From the NCBI GenBank assembly GCA_009684525.1, contig WKKR01000005.1:124001-188000 (forward strand): a stretch of 64,000 nucleotides of DNA, in the 5' to 3' direction. Below, in pieces: positions 1-8,478 of the stretch. This DNA is from Geobacter sp. GTDB taxonomy: Bacteria > Desulfobacterota > Desulfuromonadia > Geobacterales > DSM-12255. The stretch's first letter is position 1. Every line of letters starts with the position of its first letter. The notes under the pieces are model-generated. The model was not told the origin of the DNA. It ran no database searches and worked only from the letters and a program-made list of their open reading frames with translations. The translations under genes were made by a program, and so were the position numbers.

Positions 1-508
1 CCTGCTTGAAAAAGGGCTCTCCCCCGGAGATGACGGCAAAGTAGACCCCCATCTCCTTCATCTGCATGAGAACCGAGTCGATCTCCTCCAGGGAGAGTTC
101 CAGGCTCTTGCCGTAATCGCCGGCATAACAGCCATAGCAGGAGAGGTTGCACTTCATGGTGGGGCTGATGACCACGGTGGAGGGGGGATAGTATCCCTCC
201 CGGTCGGCCCACGCCTTCCGCTTGTTGGTCCCGGACAAAAGGTGGTTGATCGCCAGGTTGGTGATCCATTTTTCCCGCTGGTTGGGATGGATGTCGCGCA
301 GGATCCGGCGGGGAAACTCGATGCTCGGATGGTTGTCGCGGATCAGCTGCCTGATCCACCTGATCCGTTCCTTGTAGTAATCCTTTTTCGGGATCAGTTC
401 CATCAGGTGGGTCATCCGGGCCAGGGTCTCGTTGGAGGAGTTGGTGGCCAGTGACAACAGGAGCGAAACGATCTTTTCCGAGGAATAGTTTTTGATGCTC
501 TGCAGCAT
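1..508 (-). CDS. Radical SAM protein, partial (C-terminus beyond window)
   Basis: The first 169 codons are visible; the gene runs off the left edge. An N-terminal helical stretch of about 110 residues precedes a radical SAM core whose cluster cysteines form CxxxCxxC at residues 120, 124 and 127 (CNLSCYGC), followed by the SAM-binding GGEP at 162-165. These residues bind a [4Fe-4S] cluster and S-adenosylmethionine. The start is an ATG with a GGAGAGAG-like ribosome site upstream. It is the last visible gene of a minus-strand set with a polysaccharide deacetylase and a glycosyltransferase, so a role in modifying an envelope glycan or lipid is a reasonable inference. The substrate cannot be told from the visible part. 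Confidence 0.85.
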   Translation of the reverse strand, partial: MLQSIKNYSSEKIVSLLLSLATNSSNETLARMTHLMELIPKKDYYKERIRWIRQLIRDNHPSIEFPRRILRDIHPNQREKWITNLAINHLLSGTNKRKAWADREGYYPPSTVVISPTMKCNLSCYGCYAGDYGKSLELSLEEIDSVLMQMKEMGVYFAVISGGEPFFKQ

Positions 509-554
509 AGGTGCGGTCTCTCTCCGTAATAGTCGAGGTTACCTGTCCGGGCGG

Positions 555-1217
555 TTACATGTGCCGCAGGAAGGTCATGCAGATGTTCCAGGTATCGCGC
601 ACCGGCCGGAAATGGCTGGTCGAGCGGCCATCGGCCACGCGAGCGGCAACCGGGACCGTTCCGATGACGAACCCGGAGTGCCAGGCCTTCATCAGCACCT
701 CCATCTCCAGGTCATAGCCATCCTTTTCCAGGGTAACCGCTCGGAGCATCCGGGAGCTGTAGTAGCGAAACCCGGACTGGCTGTCGTCGATGGCAAAGCC
801 GGTTCGCTTCTTCATACACCAGGCGCCGAACCGGTTCCAGTGCCGCCGCAGGCCCGCCATTTCCTGAAACTGGGCATAGCGTGACGCAACGAGGATATCA
901 TACCCTTCCCCGGCGCCCTTTTCCACCAGGAAATGGATCGCCGTCGGATCGTGCTGCCCATCGGAATCCAGGGTGACAACCCCGCTGAAGCCATGCCCGA
1001 GCGCCCAGGCGAATCCGGTCCGCAGTGCTGCCCCTTTCCCCCGGTTGGCGGGGTGACTGAGCATGTTCACCGGCAGGCCGGCACAGCGGGCAGCCGTGCC
1101 GTCGGTGGAACCGTCATCGACGACCAGGAGCGGATACCCTTGCTGCAGGGTCTCCCTGACCACGGATTCGATGGTTGCTGCGGCATTATATGCCGGTATG
1201 ACTACGCAGAATCCCAC
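555..1217 (-). CDS. Glycosyltransferase family 2 (dolichol-phosphate-sugar synthase-like)
   Basis: A 220-residue single-domain GT-A glycosyltransferase. The nucleotide-sugar site DDGSTDGT is at residues 34-41 and the metal-binding DSDGQH at 84-89, as in dolichol/polyprenyl-phosphate glycosyltransferases. No membrane helix is evident, so it is probably cytoplasmic or peripheral. The start is GTG and overlaps the end of the upstream deacetylase gene by 16 bases, which points to translational coupling. Donor and acceptor are unknown. The pairing with a deacetylase suggests assembly of a surface polysaccharide or glycolipid. Confidence 0.88.
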   Translation of the reverse strand: MGFCVVIPAYNAAATIESVVRETLQQGYPLLVVDDGSTDGTAARCAGLPVNMLSHPANRGKGAALRTGFAWALGHGFSGVVTLDSDGQHDPTAIHFLVEKGAGEGYDILVASRYAQFQEMAGLRRHWNRFGAWCMKKRTGFAIDDSQSGFRYYSSRMLRAVTLEKDGYDLEMEVLMKAWHSGFVIGTVPVAARVADGRSTSHFRPVRDTWNICMTFLRHM

Positions 1218-2053
1218 TGTTCCACCAGATTGCCCAGGGTCGTGAAGCGGAAGCGCCCGAGCAGGGGGCGCAGGCGTTCCATGATATCGGTTCTCGGCCC
1301 ATAGGCGACAAATTCCCTGAACAGCGACAATCGGAGCCGCGGCCCGGCCGGATCAAGTTCCCGCGGATGGAGAAAGAGCACTGCCGGAACCCCTTGTCCG
1401 TTGCAGATTCGCATGGTCCGCTCGATCAGGGCAAGAGGGAAAAAGCGGAAGCCCCAGCCACCGCCGGTCGGCAGGTTCCCCAGCAGGGAGGGGGTCACCA
1501 GGGGGGGCACCTCCCAGAGGCTCTTTCCCTTGATATCCATCCTGAACGGGCTGCGCGAGCCGGACCGCTCACCGATAAACGGCAGCGGCGTGCAGCTGGC
1601 ATCGTAGCGGAACCCCTCCTCGACCAGGATCTCGAATGCCCAGGGGGTTCGTTGCCGGGAGAGCGACCACTGGGGGGCGCGAAAGCCGATCGGGCACCTG
1701 CCCGACTGCCGGGCCAGGGTCTCCCCGGTCCGGCACACCTCATCCCTGAATGCAGCCGGCCCCAGGGCAGTGACCAGCGTATGGGAAAAGCCGTGGGATG
1801 CGATCTCGTGACCGGCGCCCGCTATGGCGGGCACCAGCTCCGGCAGTTCCCGGGCAAGCGCACCGAGGACGAAAAAGGTGGCCTTGACCCCATGGGCATC
1901 GAGTTCCGCGAGTAGCCGGTCCAGGTTCTGCCGGACCCGCCATTCAGGGGGACCACTCGCCCCAACCTCGGCACCGCAGATGTGAAACCATTCCTCCAGA
2001 TCCACAGTAAGGGCATTGTCGCAGCGTATGCATTCATCCTTGTCAATGTTCAT
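1202..2053 (-). CDS. Polysaccharide deacetylase (DUF3473-type NodB family)
   Basis: A 283-residue NodB-fold carbohydrate esterase. It starts with the family motif TVDLEEWFH (16-24), where the aspartate is the expected catalytic base, followed by ATFFVLG (59-64) and the metal-binding HEIASHGFSH (82-91), then GFRAPQWS (123-130). The TVDxEEWFH opening and the C-terminal FLHPRE segment match the deacetylases usually found in exosortase/PEP-CTERM or exopolysaccharide loci. There is no signal peptide, so it may act on a lipid-linked precursor on the cytoplasmic side. It is first in a three-gene minus-strand unit. The ATG start has no competing upstream start. Confidence 0.88.
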   Translation of the reverse strand: MNIDKDECIRCDNALTVDLEEWFHICGAEVGASGPPEWRVRQNLDRLLAELDAHGVKATFFVLGALARELPELVPAIAGAGHEIASHGFSHTLVTALGPAAFRDEVCRTGETLARQSGRCPIGFRAPQWSLSRQRTPWAFEILVEEGFRYDASCTPLPFIGERSGSRSPFRMDIKGKSLWEVPPLVTPSLLGNLPTGGGWGFRFFPLALIERTMRICNGQGVPAVLFLHPRELDPAGPRLRLSLFREFVAYGPRTDIMERLRPLLGRFRFTTLGNLVEQWDSA

Positions 2054-2148
2054 TAACTTATGAAAAATAACAGCTCCTCAGCGATAATGTCAAGAACTGC
2101 ATATGAAATCCGCAGGGATAGGTCAGAACGGCACTGTACGGTTAACCA

Positions 2149-2176
2149 TTGACCAACCCTGAAAAATATTTATAAT
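2149..2176 (+). promoter_or_regulatory. Sigma70-type promoter for the haem-sensor kinase
   Basis: TTGACC (2149-2154) and a perfect TATAAT (2171-2176) are separated by 16 bases. The predicted transcript would start near 2183. That is downstream of the ATG at 2179 but upstream of the ATG at 2203, and it decides the start of the next gene. Confidence 0.65.
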
Positions 2177-2202
2177 GAATGATATTTTATACACCTGATG
2201 TC

Positions 2203-3822
2203 ATGGAGTTTTCTTTGCGTCTCAGCCTCATCACCAAGCTCGCCATCGTCACCTCTCTGGTGCTTCTCTCGTGCATGACCCTCTTTGCCTACGTCAATAT
2301 CCAGACCATGGAACGGCTCATGATCGAGGAGGCAGTTGCCGACGCCGACAAGCTCTCGGAAACGATCATCAACACGACCCATTACCAGATGCTGGAAAAC
2401 AACCAGCTCCGCGTCTACCAGATGATCCAGGAAGTCGGGCGGCAGACCGGCATCAAGCATATACGGATGGTCAACAAGAAGGGGCGGATCATCTTCTCCA
2501 CCCAGGAGAGCGAGATCGGCCTGATGCTGGACAAGAAGGCAGAGGCATGCAACATGTGCCACGCCAGCAAGACACCGCAGGTCCATGCATCGAGCATGAA
2601 CCGGAGCCGCATCTTCAAGGACCGAGAAGGCGAACAGGTGCTCGGCCTGGCCAAGGCGATCTACAACGAGGAGAGCTGCTACGTGGCGAGCTGCCACTTC
2701 CACCCCAAGGAATCCCGTATCGTCGGAGTGCTTGACGTCATCATCTCCCTCGATACGATGCGGACCCTGATCGCTTCCTACCGTTACAAGCTGGGCGCCA
2801 TGACCTTCCTTATCCTGGTCCTGCTCTGCGCCAGCCTTACCCTCTTCATGCAGCTCATGGTGAACCGGCCGGTACGCCAGCTGGTCAAACATACCAAGCA
2901 CCTGGCCATGGGGGAACTGGACAGCACGGTCCGCCCCTTTTCCAGTTATGAACTGGGCGAACTCTCGGATTCGTTCAACAGCATGACCCTGAATCTGAAA
3001 AAGGCCCGTGACGAACTGCAGGAGTGGGGACGCACCCTGGAACTGAAGGTGGAGGAGCGGACCAACGAGCTGAAACGGATCCAGAACCAGTTGGTCCGTT
3101 CGGAAAAGCTCGCATCCCTTGGTGAGTTGGTGGCGGGCATTGCGCATGAGATCAACAACCCTCTCACCGGCATCCTGATGTTTTCCTCAATGATGGGGCA
3201 CGACAAACGGCTCGATCCCGTCTTCAAGAGCGATGTGGAAATGATCATCCACGAAACCGAGCGCTGTGCCCGCATCGTCCGGGGGCTGCTGGATTTCTCC
3301 CGCGAACGGAAGCCACAGAAGAAACCGTCGGCCATCAACGCCATCATGGACGCCACCCTCTCCCTGGTGAGCAACCAGTCGAGCTTCCACGATATCAGGA
3401 TCATCCGCGAACTCGCGAGCGATCTCCCGGAGATCCTGGTGGACCCGAACCAGATCGAGCAGGTATTCGTCAACATCATCCTCAACGCAAGCCACGCCAT
3501 GCCCAATGGCGGGGAATTGCGCCTCGTGACCGGCACGATCGGCGACAACAGCCAGATATTCATAGAAATCGCCGATACCGGCTGCGGCATTCCCGAAGAA
3601 AACCTGCAGCGGATCTTCGACCCGTTTTTCACCACCAAGGAGAGCAAAGGAACCGGACTGGGGCTATCGGTCTCCTACGGGATCATCGAAAGCCATGGAG
3701 GGACCATAGAGGTACAGAGCACAGTGGGAGAAGGAACGACCTTCACCATCCTCCTCCCCGTCGAAACCGACGACCGGGACGAAGACGAGGACACTCCGGA
3801 GGTCGTTGTCACGTCTTGTTGA
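2203..3822 (+). CDS. Sensor histidine kinase with periplasmic c-type haem sensor domain
   Basis: A 539-residue membrane histidine kinase. TM1 is near residues 10-32 and TM2 near 198-220, flanking a periplasmic PAS-like domain that carries CNMCH (116-120) and the unusual CYVASCH (CX4CH, 159-165). Periplasmic sensor domains with covalent haem are known in Geobacter. A HAMP domain and coiled coil lead to the H-box IAHEINNPLTG (phospho-accepting His 315). The C-terminal HATPase shows an N box, GCGIPEE, FFTTK and GTGLGL. The ATG at 2203 is preferred over one eight codons upstream because the promoter lies just before it. The NtrC-type regulator transcribed convergently next door is the likely partner. 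The inferred role is reporting the redox state or haem ligand in the periplasm. Confidence 0.9.
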   Translation: MEFSLRLSLITKLAIVTSLVLLSCMTLFAYVNIQTMERLMIEEAVADADKLSETIINTTHYQMLENNQLRVYQMIQEVGRQTGIKHIRMVNKKGRIIFSTQESEIGLMLDKKAEACNMCHASKTPQVHASSMNRSRIFKDREGEQVLGLAKAIYNEESCYVASCHFHPKESRIVGVLDVIISLDTMRTLIASYRYKLGAMTFLILVLLCASLTLFMQLMVNRPVRQLVKHTKHLAMGELDSTVRPFSSYELGELSDSFNSMTLNLKKARDELQEWGRTLELKVEERTNELKRIQNQLVRSEKLASLGELVAGIAHEINNPLTGILMFSSMMGHDKRLDPVFKSDVEMIIHETERCARIVRGLLDFSRERKPQKKPSAINAIMDATLSLVSNQSSFHDIRIIRELASDLPEILVDPNQIEQVFVNIILNASHAMPNGGELRLVTGTIGDNSQIFIEIADTGCGIPEENLQRIFDPFFTTKESKGTGLGLSVSYGIIESHGGTIEVQSTVGEGTTFTILLPVETDDRDEDEDTPEVVVTSC

Positions 3823-3832
3823 CGGGACAATG

Positions 3833-3863
3833 AAAAAAACCGGTTCAGGGGAGACCTGACCGG
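3833..3863 (-). terminator. Rho-independent terminator, minus strand
   Basis: CCGGTCAGG pairs with CCTGAACCGG (one bulged base). On the minus strand the stem is followed by a run of seven T. It lies between two convergent genes and serves the regulator gene. Confidence 0.6.
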
Positions 3864-3933
3864 CACACGCACAAAAGACCGGCATGAATGGCAGATCACC
3901 GCCGCATGCATATAGTTGAATGAAGCTCAGTGG

Positions 3934-5358
3934 TCAGGAATTGCCGTTCATCTGGTTGCGGATGGATATCCCCAGCTTCTTGAGAAGAGCCTGGAAATTC
4001 GGGCGGAGCATGCCGGTCTCTTCGGCAGCCCGGGTGACGTTCCAGTTGTTCCGTTTCAGGGCGTGAAGGACAAAGGCCTTTTCCACCGGTTCGATGGCGC
4101 GTTCGCGGATCTGGCGCTTGGTTTCCTTGAGCTCCTCCACGTTCTGCGGCACATACCCTTCCGCGGACGACTGCTCCGAGGCATCGACAGACCCTCCCAG
4201 CTCGAAATCCTCTTTCTGCACAAGATCGCCTTCCGCCAGCACCACAGCCCGTTCGATCACATTCTCCAGCTCCCTGACGTTGCCCGGGAACTGGCACTGT
4301 TCAAGGAGCGCCAGGGCATCGGGAGCAATGCCACGAATATCCTTGCCCATCTCGTCGGCGAATTTCCGCAGGAAATGACTGATGAGCAACGGGAGATCGC
4401 CTTTGCGGTCCCGGAGCGGGGGGAGATCGATCGGGATTATATTGAGCCGGAAGAAAAGGTCCTCGCGAAACGCCCCCTCCTGGACCATGGTGCGCAGGTT
4501 GCGGTTGGTCGCGGCAACCAGGCGGATGTCGATGGGTATCGGCTGGGTTCCGCCGATGGGGGTAACCACGCGCTCCTGAAGGACTCGGAGCAGTTTGGCC
4601 TGGGTGGTGAGACTGATGTTCGAGACCTCGTCCAGAAACAGGGTCCCACCGTCAGCCACCTTGAAGAGACCGGTCTTGGTCTGGATCGCCCCGGTAAACG
4701 ACCCTTTGACGTGTCCGAACAGCTCGCTTTCCAGAAGGTTCTCCGCCAGCGAGGTACAGTCGACCGCCACGAAGGGCTGGTCGCGACGCTTGCTGTTGTT
4801 GTGGATGGCCCGAGCCACCAGTTCCTTGCCGGTACCACTCTCGCCGGTAATGAGGACGGTACTGTCGGTCGGCGCCACCTGGATGATCCTGCGGTAGACC
4901 TTCTGCATTTCCCGGCTTTCGCCCAGGAAACGGTCAAATCCCTGATGGGCGTTCAGTTCCTTCTTGATACAGATGTTTTCCAGCAGCACTGCCCGCTGGT
5001 CCAATGCCTTCTGCACCTTTTCATTGATCTGCTCAGGGGTGAACGGCTTGGCGATATAATCGAAAGCGCCGTTTTTCATCGCCTCCACTGCCGTATCCAC
5101 CGTGGAATAGCCGGTGATGATGATAACCGGGACTTCCGGCTGCAGCACCTTGATGGTTTTCAGAACGTCCATGCCGCTCATGCCGGGCATCTTCAGGTCG
5201 CTGATAACGAGGTCGAAGTCCTTATCCTGCAGGCGCTCCAGGGCAAGGGTGCCGCTGGACGAGGTTTCGACGGAAAATCCGTCCATTTCCAGGATTCTGC
5301 GCAAACCTTCCCGAATAACCGTTTCGTCGTCAACCACCAGAACATTCGTCTTATCCAT
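3934..5358 (-). CDS. NtrC-family sigma54-dependent response regulator
   Basis: 474 residues in the standard three-domain order. The receiver has DD at 10-11, the phosphorylatable Asp 54 in ISDLKMP and Lys 104. The AAA+ domain has Walker A GESGTGKE (172-179) and the sigma54-contacting GSFTGA loop (219-224, a Ser variant of GAFTGA). The C-terminal helix-turn-helix is Fis-like, near residues 440-470. It should activate transcription from -24/-12 promoters after phosphorylation. It is convergent with the haem-sensor kinase and has a sigma54 promoter about 440 bases beyond its start, in front of a cytochrome operon. That operon is the most likely target, by inference from position. Confidence 0.93.
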   Translation of the reverse strand: MDKTNVLVVDDETVIREGLRRILEMDGFSVETSSSGTLALERLQDKDFDLVISDLKMPGMSGMDVLKTIKVLQPEVPVIIITGYSTVDTAVEAMKNGAFDYIAKPFTPEQINEKVQKALDQRAVLLENICIKKELNAHQGFDRFLGESREMQKVYRRIIQVAPTDSTVLITGESGTGKELVARAIHNNSKRRDQPFVAVDCTSLAENLLESELFGHVKGSFTGAIQTKTGLFKVADGGTLFLDEVSNISLTTQAKLLRVLQERVVTPIGGTQPIPIDIRLVAATNRNLRTMVQEGAFREDLFFRLNIIPIDLPPLRDRKGDLPLLISHFLRKFADEMGKDIRGIAPDALALLEQCQFPGNVRELENVIERAVVLAEGDLVQKEDFELGGSVDASEQSSAEGYVPQNVEELKETKRQIRERAIEPVEKAFVLHALKRNNWNVTRAAEETGMLRPNFQALLKKLGISIRNQMNGNS

Positions 5359-5520
5359 CGGGATCCCTCAACCTTCTGCAATGCCCTACCCGGACCGGCG
5401 GCAATACGATGCCACCCTGCACCACGCCGGCGTTTCCGAGCGCCATTAATCCTTTCTTACTACATACTCCAACAGCCACATTAAGTCAAACCAATATTAT
5501 TGTTTAACATGGTCTCACAC

Positions 5521-5537
5521 ACCCATGATTCATGTGT
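5521..5537. repeat. Interrupted palindrome in the 520-base regulator/cytochrome intergenic region
   Basis: The stretch 5359-5878 has no gene. It is AT-rich and contains ACCCATGATTCATGTGT, a dyad centred on ATGA-T-TCAT with further partial symmetry. It sits about 260 bases upstream of the sigma54 promoter, a usual distance for an activator (enhancer) site. Only one clear copy was seen, so its role as a binding site is a guess. Confidence 0.3.
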
Positions 5538-5796
5538 AAACCGTTGCTGGAAGCGGAGTTATAAGAATTTAACCACCTGCATATTTTTTTATACAGGCCG
5601 GCGCAAATCCATTTAACAAACAATTTCAACGGATTATCGGTCCTGACCCCAAACTGTATCCAGACACTGCCGCCACAACGGTGTATGTCATTCCGATACA
5701 ACTGCGTAAAACCGCCACAGTATCCCTTGCACCAGATGTCCCATAACCATACGGTTTAAAAACACAAAAATTTCTTTAGTAAAATTTTTTAATTTG

Positions 5797-5812
5797 TGGC
5801 ATAACAGGTGCA
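5797..5812 (+). promoter_or_regulatory. Sigma54 (-24/-12) promoter of the cytochrome operon
   Basis: TGGCAT-AACAG-GTGCA. The invariant GG (5798-5799) and GC (5810-5811) are exactly 10 bases apart, as sigma54 holoenzyme requires. Transcription would start near 5823, about 56 bases before the first gene, which has a good AAAGGAG ribosome site. An NtrC-type activator is encoded next door. Confidence 0.7.
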
Positions 5813-5878
5813 GTTTAAAGAGGCATCAACCGTGTCGCCTGTCGGTATTCTCAGACGCTGTAACAGAAAGGAGCGGGT

Positions 5879-6286
5879 ATGCAAGGGTTGCTCATAGCCG
5901 ATGAAAACCTGGAATCCCGCCGACAAATGGCCGATCTGTTCATTGAAGCGGGTTACAACGTTATGGTGACCAACTCGGCTGCGGCAGCCCTTCATGGGAT
6001 CATCAAAAAATCCGCGCAGGTTATCCTGCTGGGGGACCAGCTGGAGGACCTGACCGCTGGAGAACTGGTGCCCCTGCTCAAGGAATGTAACCGCGACCTG
6101 ACCATTATCCTGGTGGGAAGCGACATACCGCTCCCGCTTATCCGCCGGCTCCGGGAAGAAGGCATCTTCTATCACGCCTTCCGTCCCGAAGGGCCTGACT
6201 CATGCGAAGAGATCCGCCAGGTTGTCCAGTGCGCCTTTACCAACCTGGCCAAAGGTGACCGGAAAAACGCCCCTGTGACTGCATAG
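5879..6286 (+). CDS. Receiver-like protein lacking the phospho-acceptor aspartate
   Basis: A 135-residue stand-alone CheY-like domain. The acidic pair is present (Asp 8, Glu 9). Where the phosphorylated Asp should end the third beta strand, the sequence is VILLGDQLEDL, so Gly 52 occupies that site with an Asp one position later. Either the domain works without phosphorylation or the neighbouring Asp substitutes. A strong AAAGGAG site precedes the ATG. It is the first gene behind the sigma54 promoter, 26 bases ahead of a small membrane protein and then the cytochromes. It may be an adaptor for the respiratory complex or its regulation; function unknown. Confidence 0.8.
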   Translation: MQGLLIADENLESRRQMADLFIEAGYNVMVTNSAAAALHGIIKKSAQVILLGDQLEDLTAGELVPLLKECNRDLTIILVGSDIPLPLIRRLREEGIFYHAFRPEGPDSCEEIRQVVQCAFTNLAKGDRKNAPVTA

Positions 6287-6312
6287 TCCAGCAACCAATA
6301 AGGAGGAACGCC

Positions 6313-6540
6313 ATGAAAACGACAGTATTCGGATCAATCGCAGCAGTTCTGGCCAGCGCACTTCCAGCCATCGCCGCCTCGGGAGCTCGTGAGGATAACA
6401 GCGGCTTTTTCGTCTGGGGATTCCTCGGCATCTGCGCCCTCATCATCGTCGCACAGATGCTCCCCGCAGTCATGGTCATGCTTGGTTTCGCCAAGGGAGT
6501 CCGTAAACAGGAAGCTGCCAAACAGACAACTACACACTGA
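6313..6540 (+). CDS. Small membrane protein of the cytochrome operon
   Basis: 75 residues. A signal-like hydrophobic N-terminus ends near AIAASG (about residue 24), and a second hydrophobic helix spans residues 33-58, ending with a short basic tail. The ribosome site AAGGAGG is excellent. No family recognised. Position between the receiver-like gene and the 7-haem cytochrome suggests a small accessory subunit of the membrane complex, comparable with the single-helix subunits seen in cytochrome b complexes. This is inference from context. Confidence 0.75.
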   Translation: MKTTVFGSIAAVLASALPAIAASGAREDNSGFFVWGFLGICALIIVAQMLPAVMVMLGFAKGVRKQEAAKQTTTH

Positions 6541-6595
6541 AAACCGAGGCAAGGGTCCAGAGGCCCGAAGACTTTCCACGGAGGGAGACCACGTC

Positions 6596-7645
6596 ATGTC
6601 GATTCGAAGAACACTGTTGAGCAGCGGACTGCTGATAGTAGCCCTGGCATGGGCCGCCAGCGCCTTCGCCAACCCCAATGAGGCATGCCTCAAGTGCCAT
6701 GGCGACAAGGCAATTATCAGCAAGGGGGGAGGGCACCTCTTTATCGATCCGGTCACATTTGCCGGCACCACCCATGAATTGATCGGATGCACGTCCTGTC
6801 ATGACGCGATTTCCAGCCAGCATCCGCACGACGGCATCCGGCCGCCGCGGGCACAGTGCCGCGAATGCCACGCCGTGATCCAGCGCGAGTATGCACAGAG
6901 CCTGCATGGCGGGAACGCCTCATGTACCGACTGCCACAATCCGCACATGGTCCGGCAGCCGATGGCGGTATCGGGCGACTTCATCAACGCCCAGTGCAAC
7001 AAATGCCACGACAAGGCAAAGACCGTTACTACCCATTCCAAATGGCTCACCCAGGCGGACCTGCACGTGGATGCAATGCCGTGCATAACCTGCCACACCA
7101 GCTCGAAGAATTACGTCATCATCATGTACATCGAAAAACGGCAGGCGAACAAGCCGCATAGCGATTTCCGCGAGGCAACCTATGCCGAACTGGCCGAAGC
7201 TGCAGGGGGCAAGGATATATCGCAGCTCATCGACGTAAATGGTGACGGCAAGATCGAAATGTCCGAACTGCGCCGCTTCAACACCAATGCCAAGTACAAC
7301 GACATGCGGCTCTGGGGGATGATGATGCCCGAGCAGGTTACCCACAGCTACCAGATCCTCGATAACCGGTGGGACTGCACCTTCTGCCACGCAACCGGCA
7401 CCAAGGCAATGCAGACCAGTTTCGTGGCCTTCCCCGGCAAAGACGGAAGATACACGCGGATGCAGGTGGAAAAAGGCGCTGTCCTCGACCTGCTCTTCGG
7501 CACCCCCGACTTCTACATGATGGGGACTACCCGCAGCACCGCGCTCAACATCATCGGAGCACTGATCCTGGTAGGAGGCATGATGATGCCGATCGGACAC
7601 GGTTCCCTGCGCTACCTCACCAGAAAAAATAGAAAGGAGCATTGA
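6596..7645 (+). CDS. Seven-haem c-type cytochrome with EF-hand loop and C-terminal membrane anchor
   Basis: 349 residues from the ATG that follows GAGGGAG; an open frame extends further upstream but lacks a ribosome site. There is a signal peptide to about residue 25, then seven CXXCH haem sites (CLKCH, CTSCH, CRECH, CTDCH, CNKCH, CITCH, CTFCH). Between haems 6 and 7 lies a canonical 12-residue EF-hand loop (213-224, [12 protein letters not shown]) that should bind calcium. A hydrophobic helix near 312-335 anchors it in the inner membrane. One base separates it from the cytochrome b gene, so the two likely form a quinol-oxidising complex on the periplasmic face. I recall a similar arrangement in the Geobacter sulfurreducens Cbc complexes, but have not checked this. 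Confidence 0.9.
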   Translation: MSIRRTLLSSGLLIVALAWAASAFANPNEACLKCHGDKAIISKGGGHLFIDPVTFAGTTHELIGCTSCHDAISSQHPHDGIRPPRAQCRECHAVIQREYAQSLHGGNASCTDCHNPHMVRQPMAVSGDFINAQCNKCHDKAKTVTTHSKWLTQADLHVDAMPCITCHTSSKNYVIIMYIEKRQANKPHSDFREATYAELAEAAGGKDISQLIDVNGDGKIEMSELRRFNTNAKYNDMRLWGMMMPEQVTHSYQILDNRWDCTFCHATGTKAMQTSFVAFPGKDGRYTRMQVEKGAVLDLLFGTPDFYMMGTTRSTALNIIGALILVGGMMMPIGHGSLRYLTRKNRKEH

Positions 7646-7646
7646 C

Positions 7647-8309
7647 ATGAGCACCGCTGAATCGTCACACCACGAGGAGCAGATGATCTACCTTACCCCG
7701 ACTCCGGTCAGGATCTGGCACTGGCTGAATGCCCTGGGGATAGTCACCCTCTGCATTACCGGCATCCAGATCCGGTTCCCCGATTATGTCAATCTCTTCG
7801 GGACCTACAAGGCAGCCATCAGCCTGCATAATACCGCCGGGATCATCGTTTCCATATCCTACTTTCTCTGGCTCTTCTACTACCTCTTCATCGCCGGGAC
7901 CCTGATCAAGCTCTATGTCCCCACCATGGACGACATCAAGCGCGGCATCATCCGCCAGGCCCTGTTCTACTTCTTCCACTTCTTCCGCGGCGGCCCCAAC
8001 CCGCACCACAGCATGCCCGACGACAAGTTCAACCCGATGCAGAAGTTCGCCTACCTGATGATCATGCTGGTCCTCCTGCCGCTGGTCATCGTCTCGGGCA
8101 TCCTGATCATGAACGTGGCGCCCCTCAGGGAAGTAATCATGCTGGTGGGAGGGATCAAGATCCTGGTCTCCGCCCACTTCCTGATCGCCTGCTGTTTCTT
8201 CGCCTTCCTGTTCGTCCACGTCTACCTCGCCACCATGGGTCATACCCCGCTTGCCCACTTCAAGCCGATGTGGACCGGTTGGGAAAAGATCGAAGGACAT
8301 GGGCACTAA
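7647..8309 (+). CDS. Cytochrome b subunit (b561/FdhI-like) of the cytochrome complex
   Basis: A 220-residue integral membrane protein with about four helices. The N-terminal TPTPVRIWHWLNA box, a His in the second helix (SLHNTAG), and late His residues (ISAHFL-type VSAHFLIA and FVHVYLA) match the haem ligands of the FdhI/cytochrome b561 superfamily. It would carry b haems and pass electrons from menaquinol to the 7-haem partner encoded just upstream (one-base gap, own AAAGGAG site). A strong terminator follows, closing the sigma54-driven unit. Confidence 0.9.
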   Translation: MSTAESSHHEEQMIYLTPTPVRIWHWLNALGIVTLCITGIQIRFPDYVNLFGTYKAAISLHNTAGIIVSISYFLWLFYYLFIAGTLIKLYVPTMDDIKRGIIRQALFYFFHFFRGGPNPHHSMPDDKFNPMQKFAYLMIMLVLLPLVIVSGILIMNVAPLREVIMLVGGIKILVSAHFLIACCFFAFLFVHVYLATMGHTPLAHFKPMWTGWEKIEGHGH

Positions 8310-8330
8310 GTTGTCGTATCCTCACTTCCA

Positions 8331-8364
8331 GCGGGGCGGTTCATGCCGCCCCGCAGTTTTTGTT
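8331..8364 (+). terminator. Rho-independent terminator of the cytochrome b operon
   Basis: GCGGGGCGG / CCGCCCCGC forms a perfect 9-bp stem with a six-base loop, followed shortly by TTTTT. Confidence 0.85.
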
Positions 8365-8396
8365 CCAGGAATCCCCTTTTCCAAGCATATTTAAAA

Positions 8397-8425
8397 TTGA
8401 CTAACCTTGACGCATTCCCTATAAT
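8397..8425 (+). promoter_or_regulatory. Sigma70-type promoter for the triheme-repeat cytochrome unit
   Basis: TTGACT (8397-8402), a 17-base spacer and a perfect TATAAT (8420-8425). It lies just after the previous terminator and 54 bases before the next start, so the second cytochrome unit has an independent sigma70 promoter. Confidence 0.8.
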
Positions 8426-8478
8426 CGCGGCCTGTATACACGCTATTGCTGCATCAATTACCTGTTGAGGAGGACACC

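Noticed and set aside
2170-3147. Long minus-strand frame opposite the haem-sensor kinase
   Set aside because: Antisense to a clearly functional kinase, with no family motifs and a His/Asp-rich composition typical of the reverse frame in GC-rich DNA.
3916-5484. 522-codon plus-strand frame opposite the NtrC-type regulator
   Set aside because: Antisense shadow of a gene with perfect family motifs; no ribosome site or recognisable domain.
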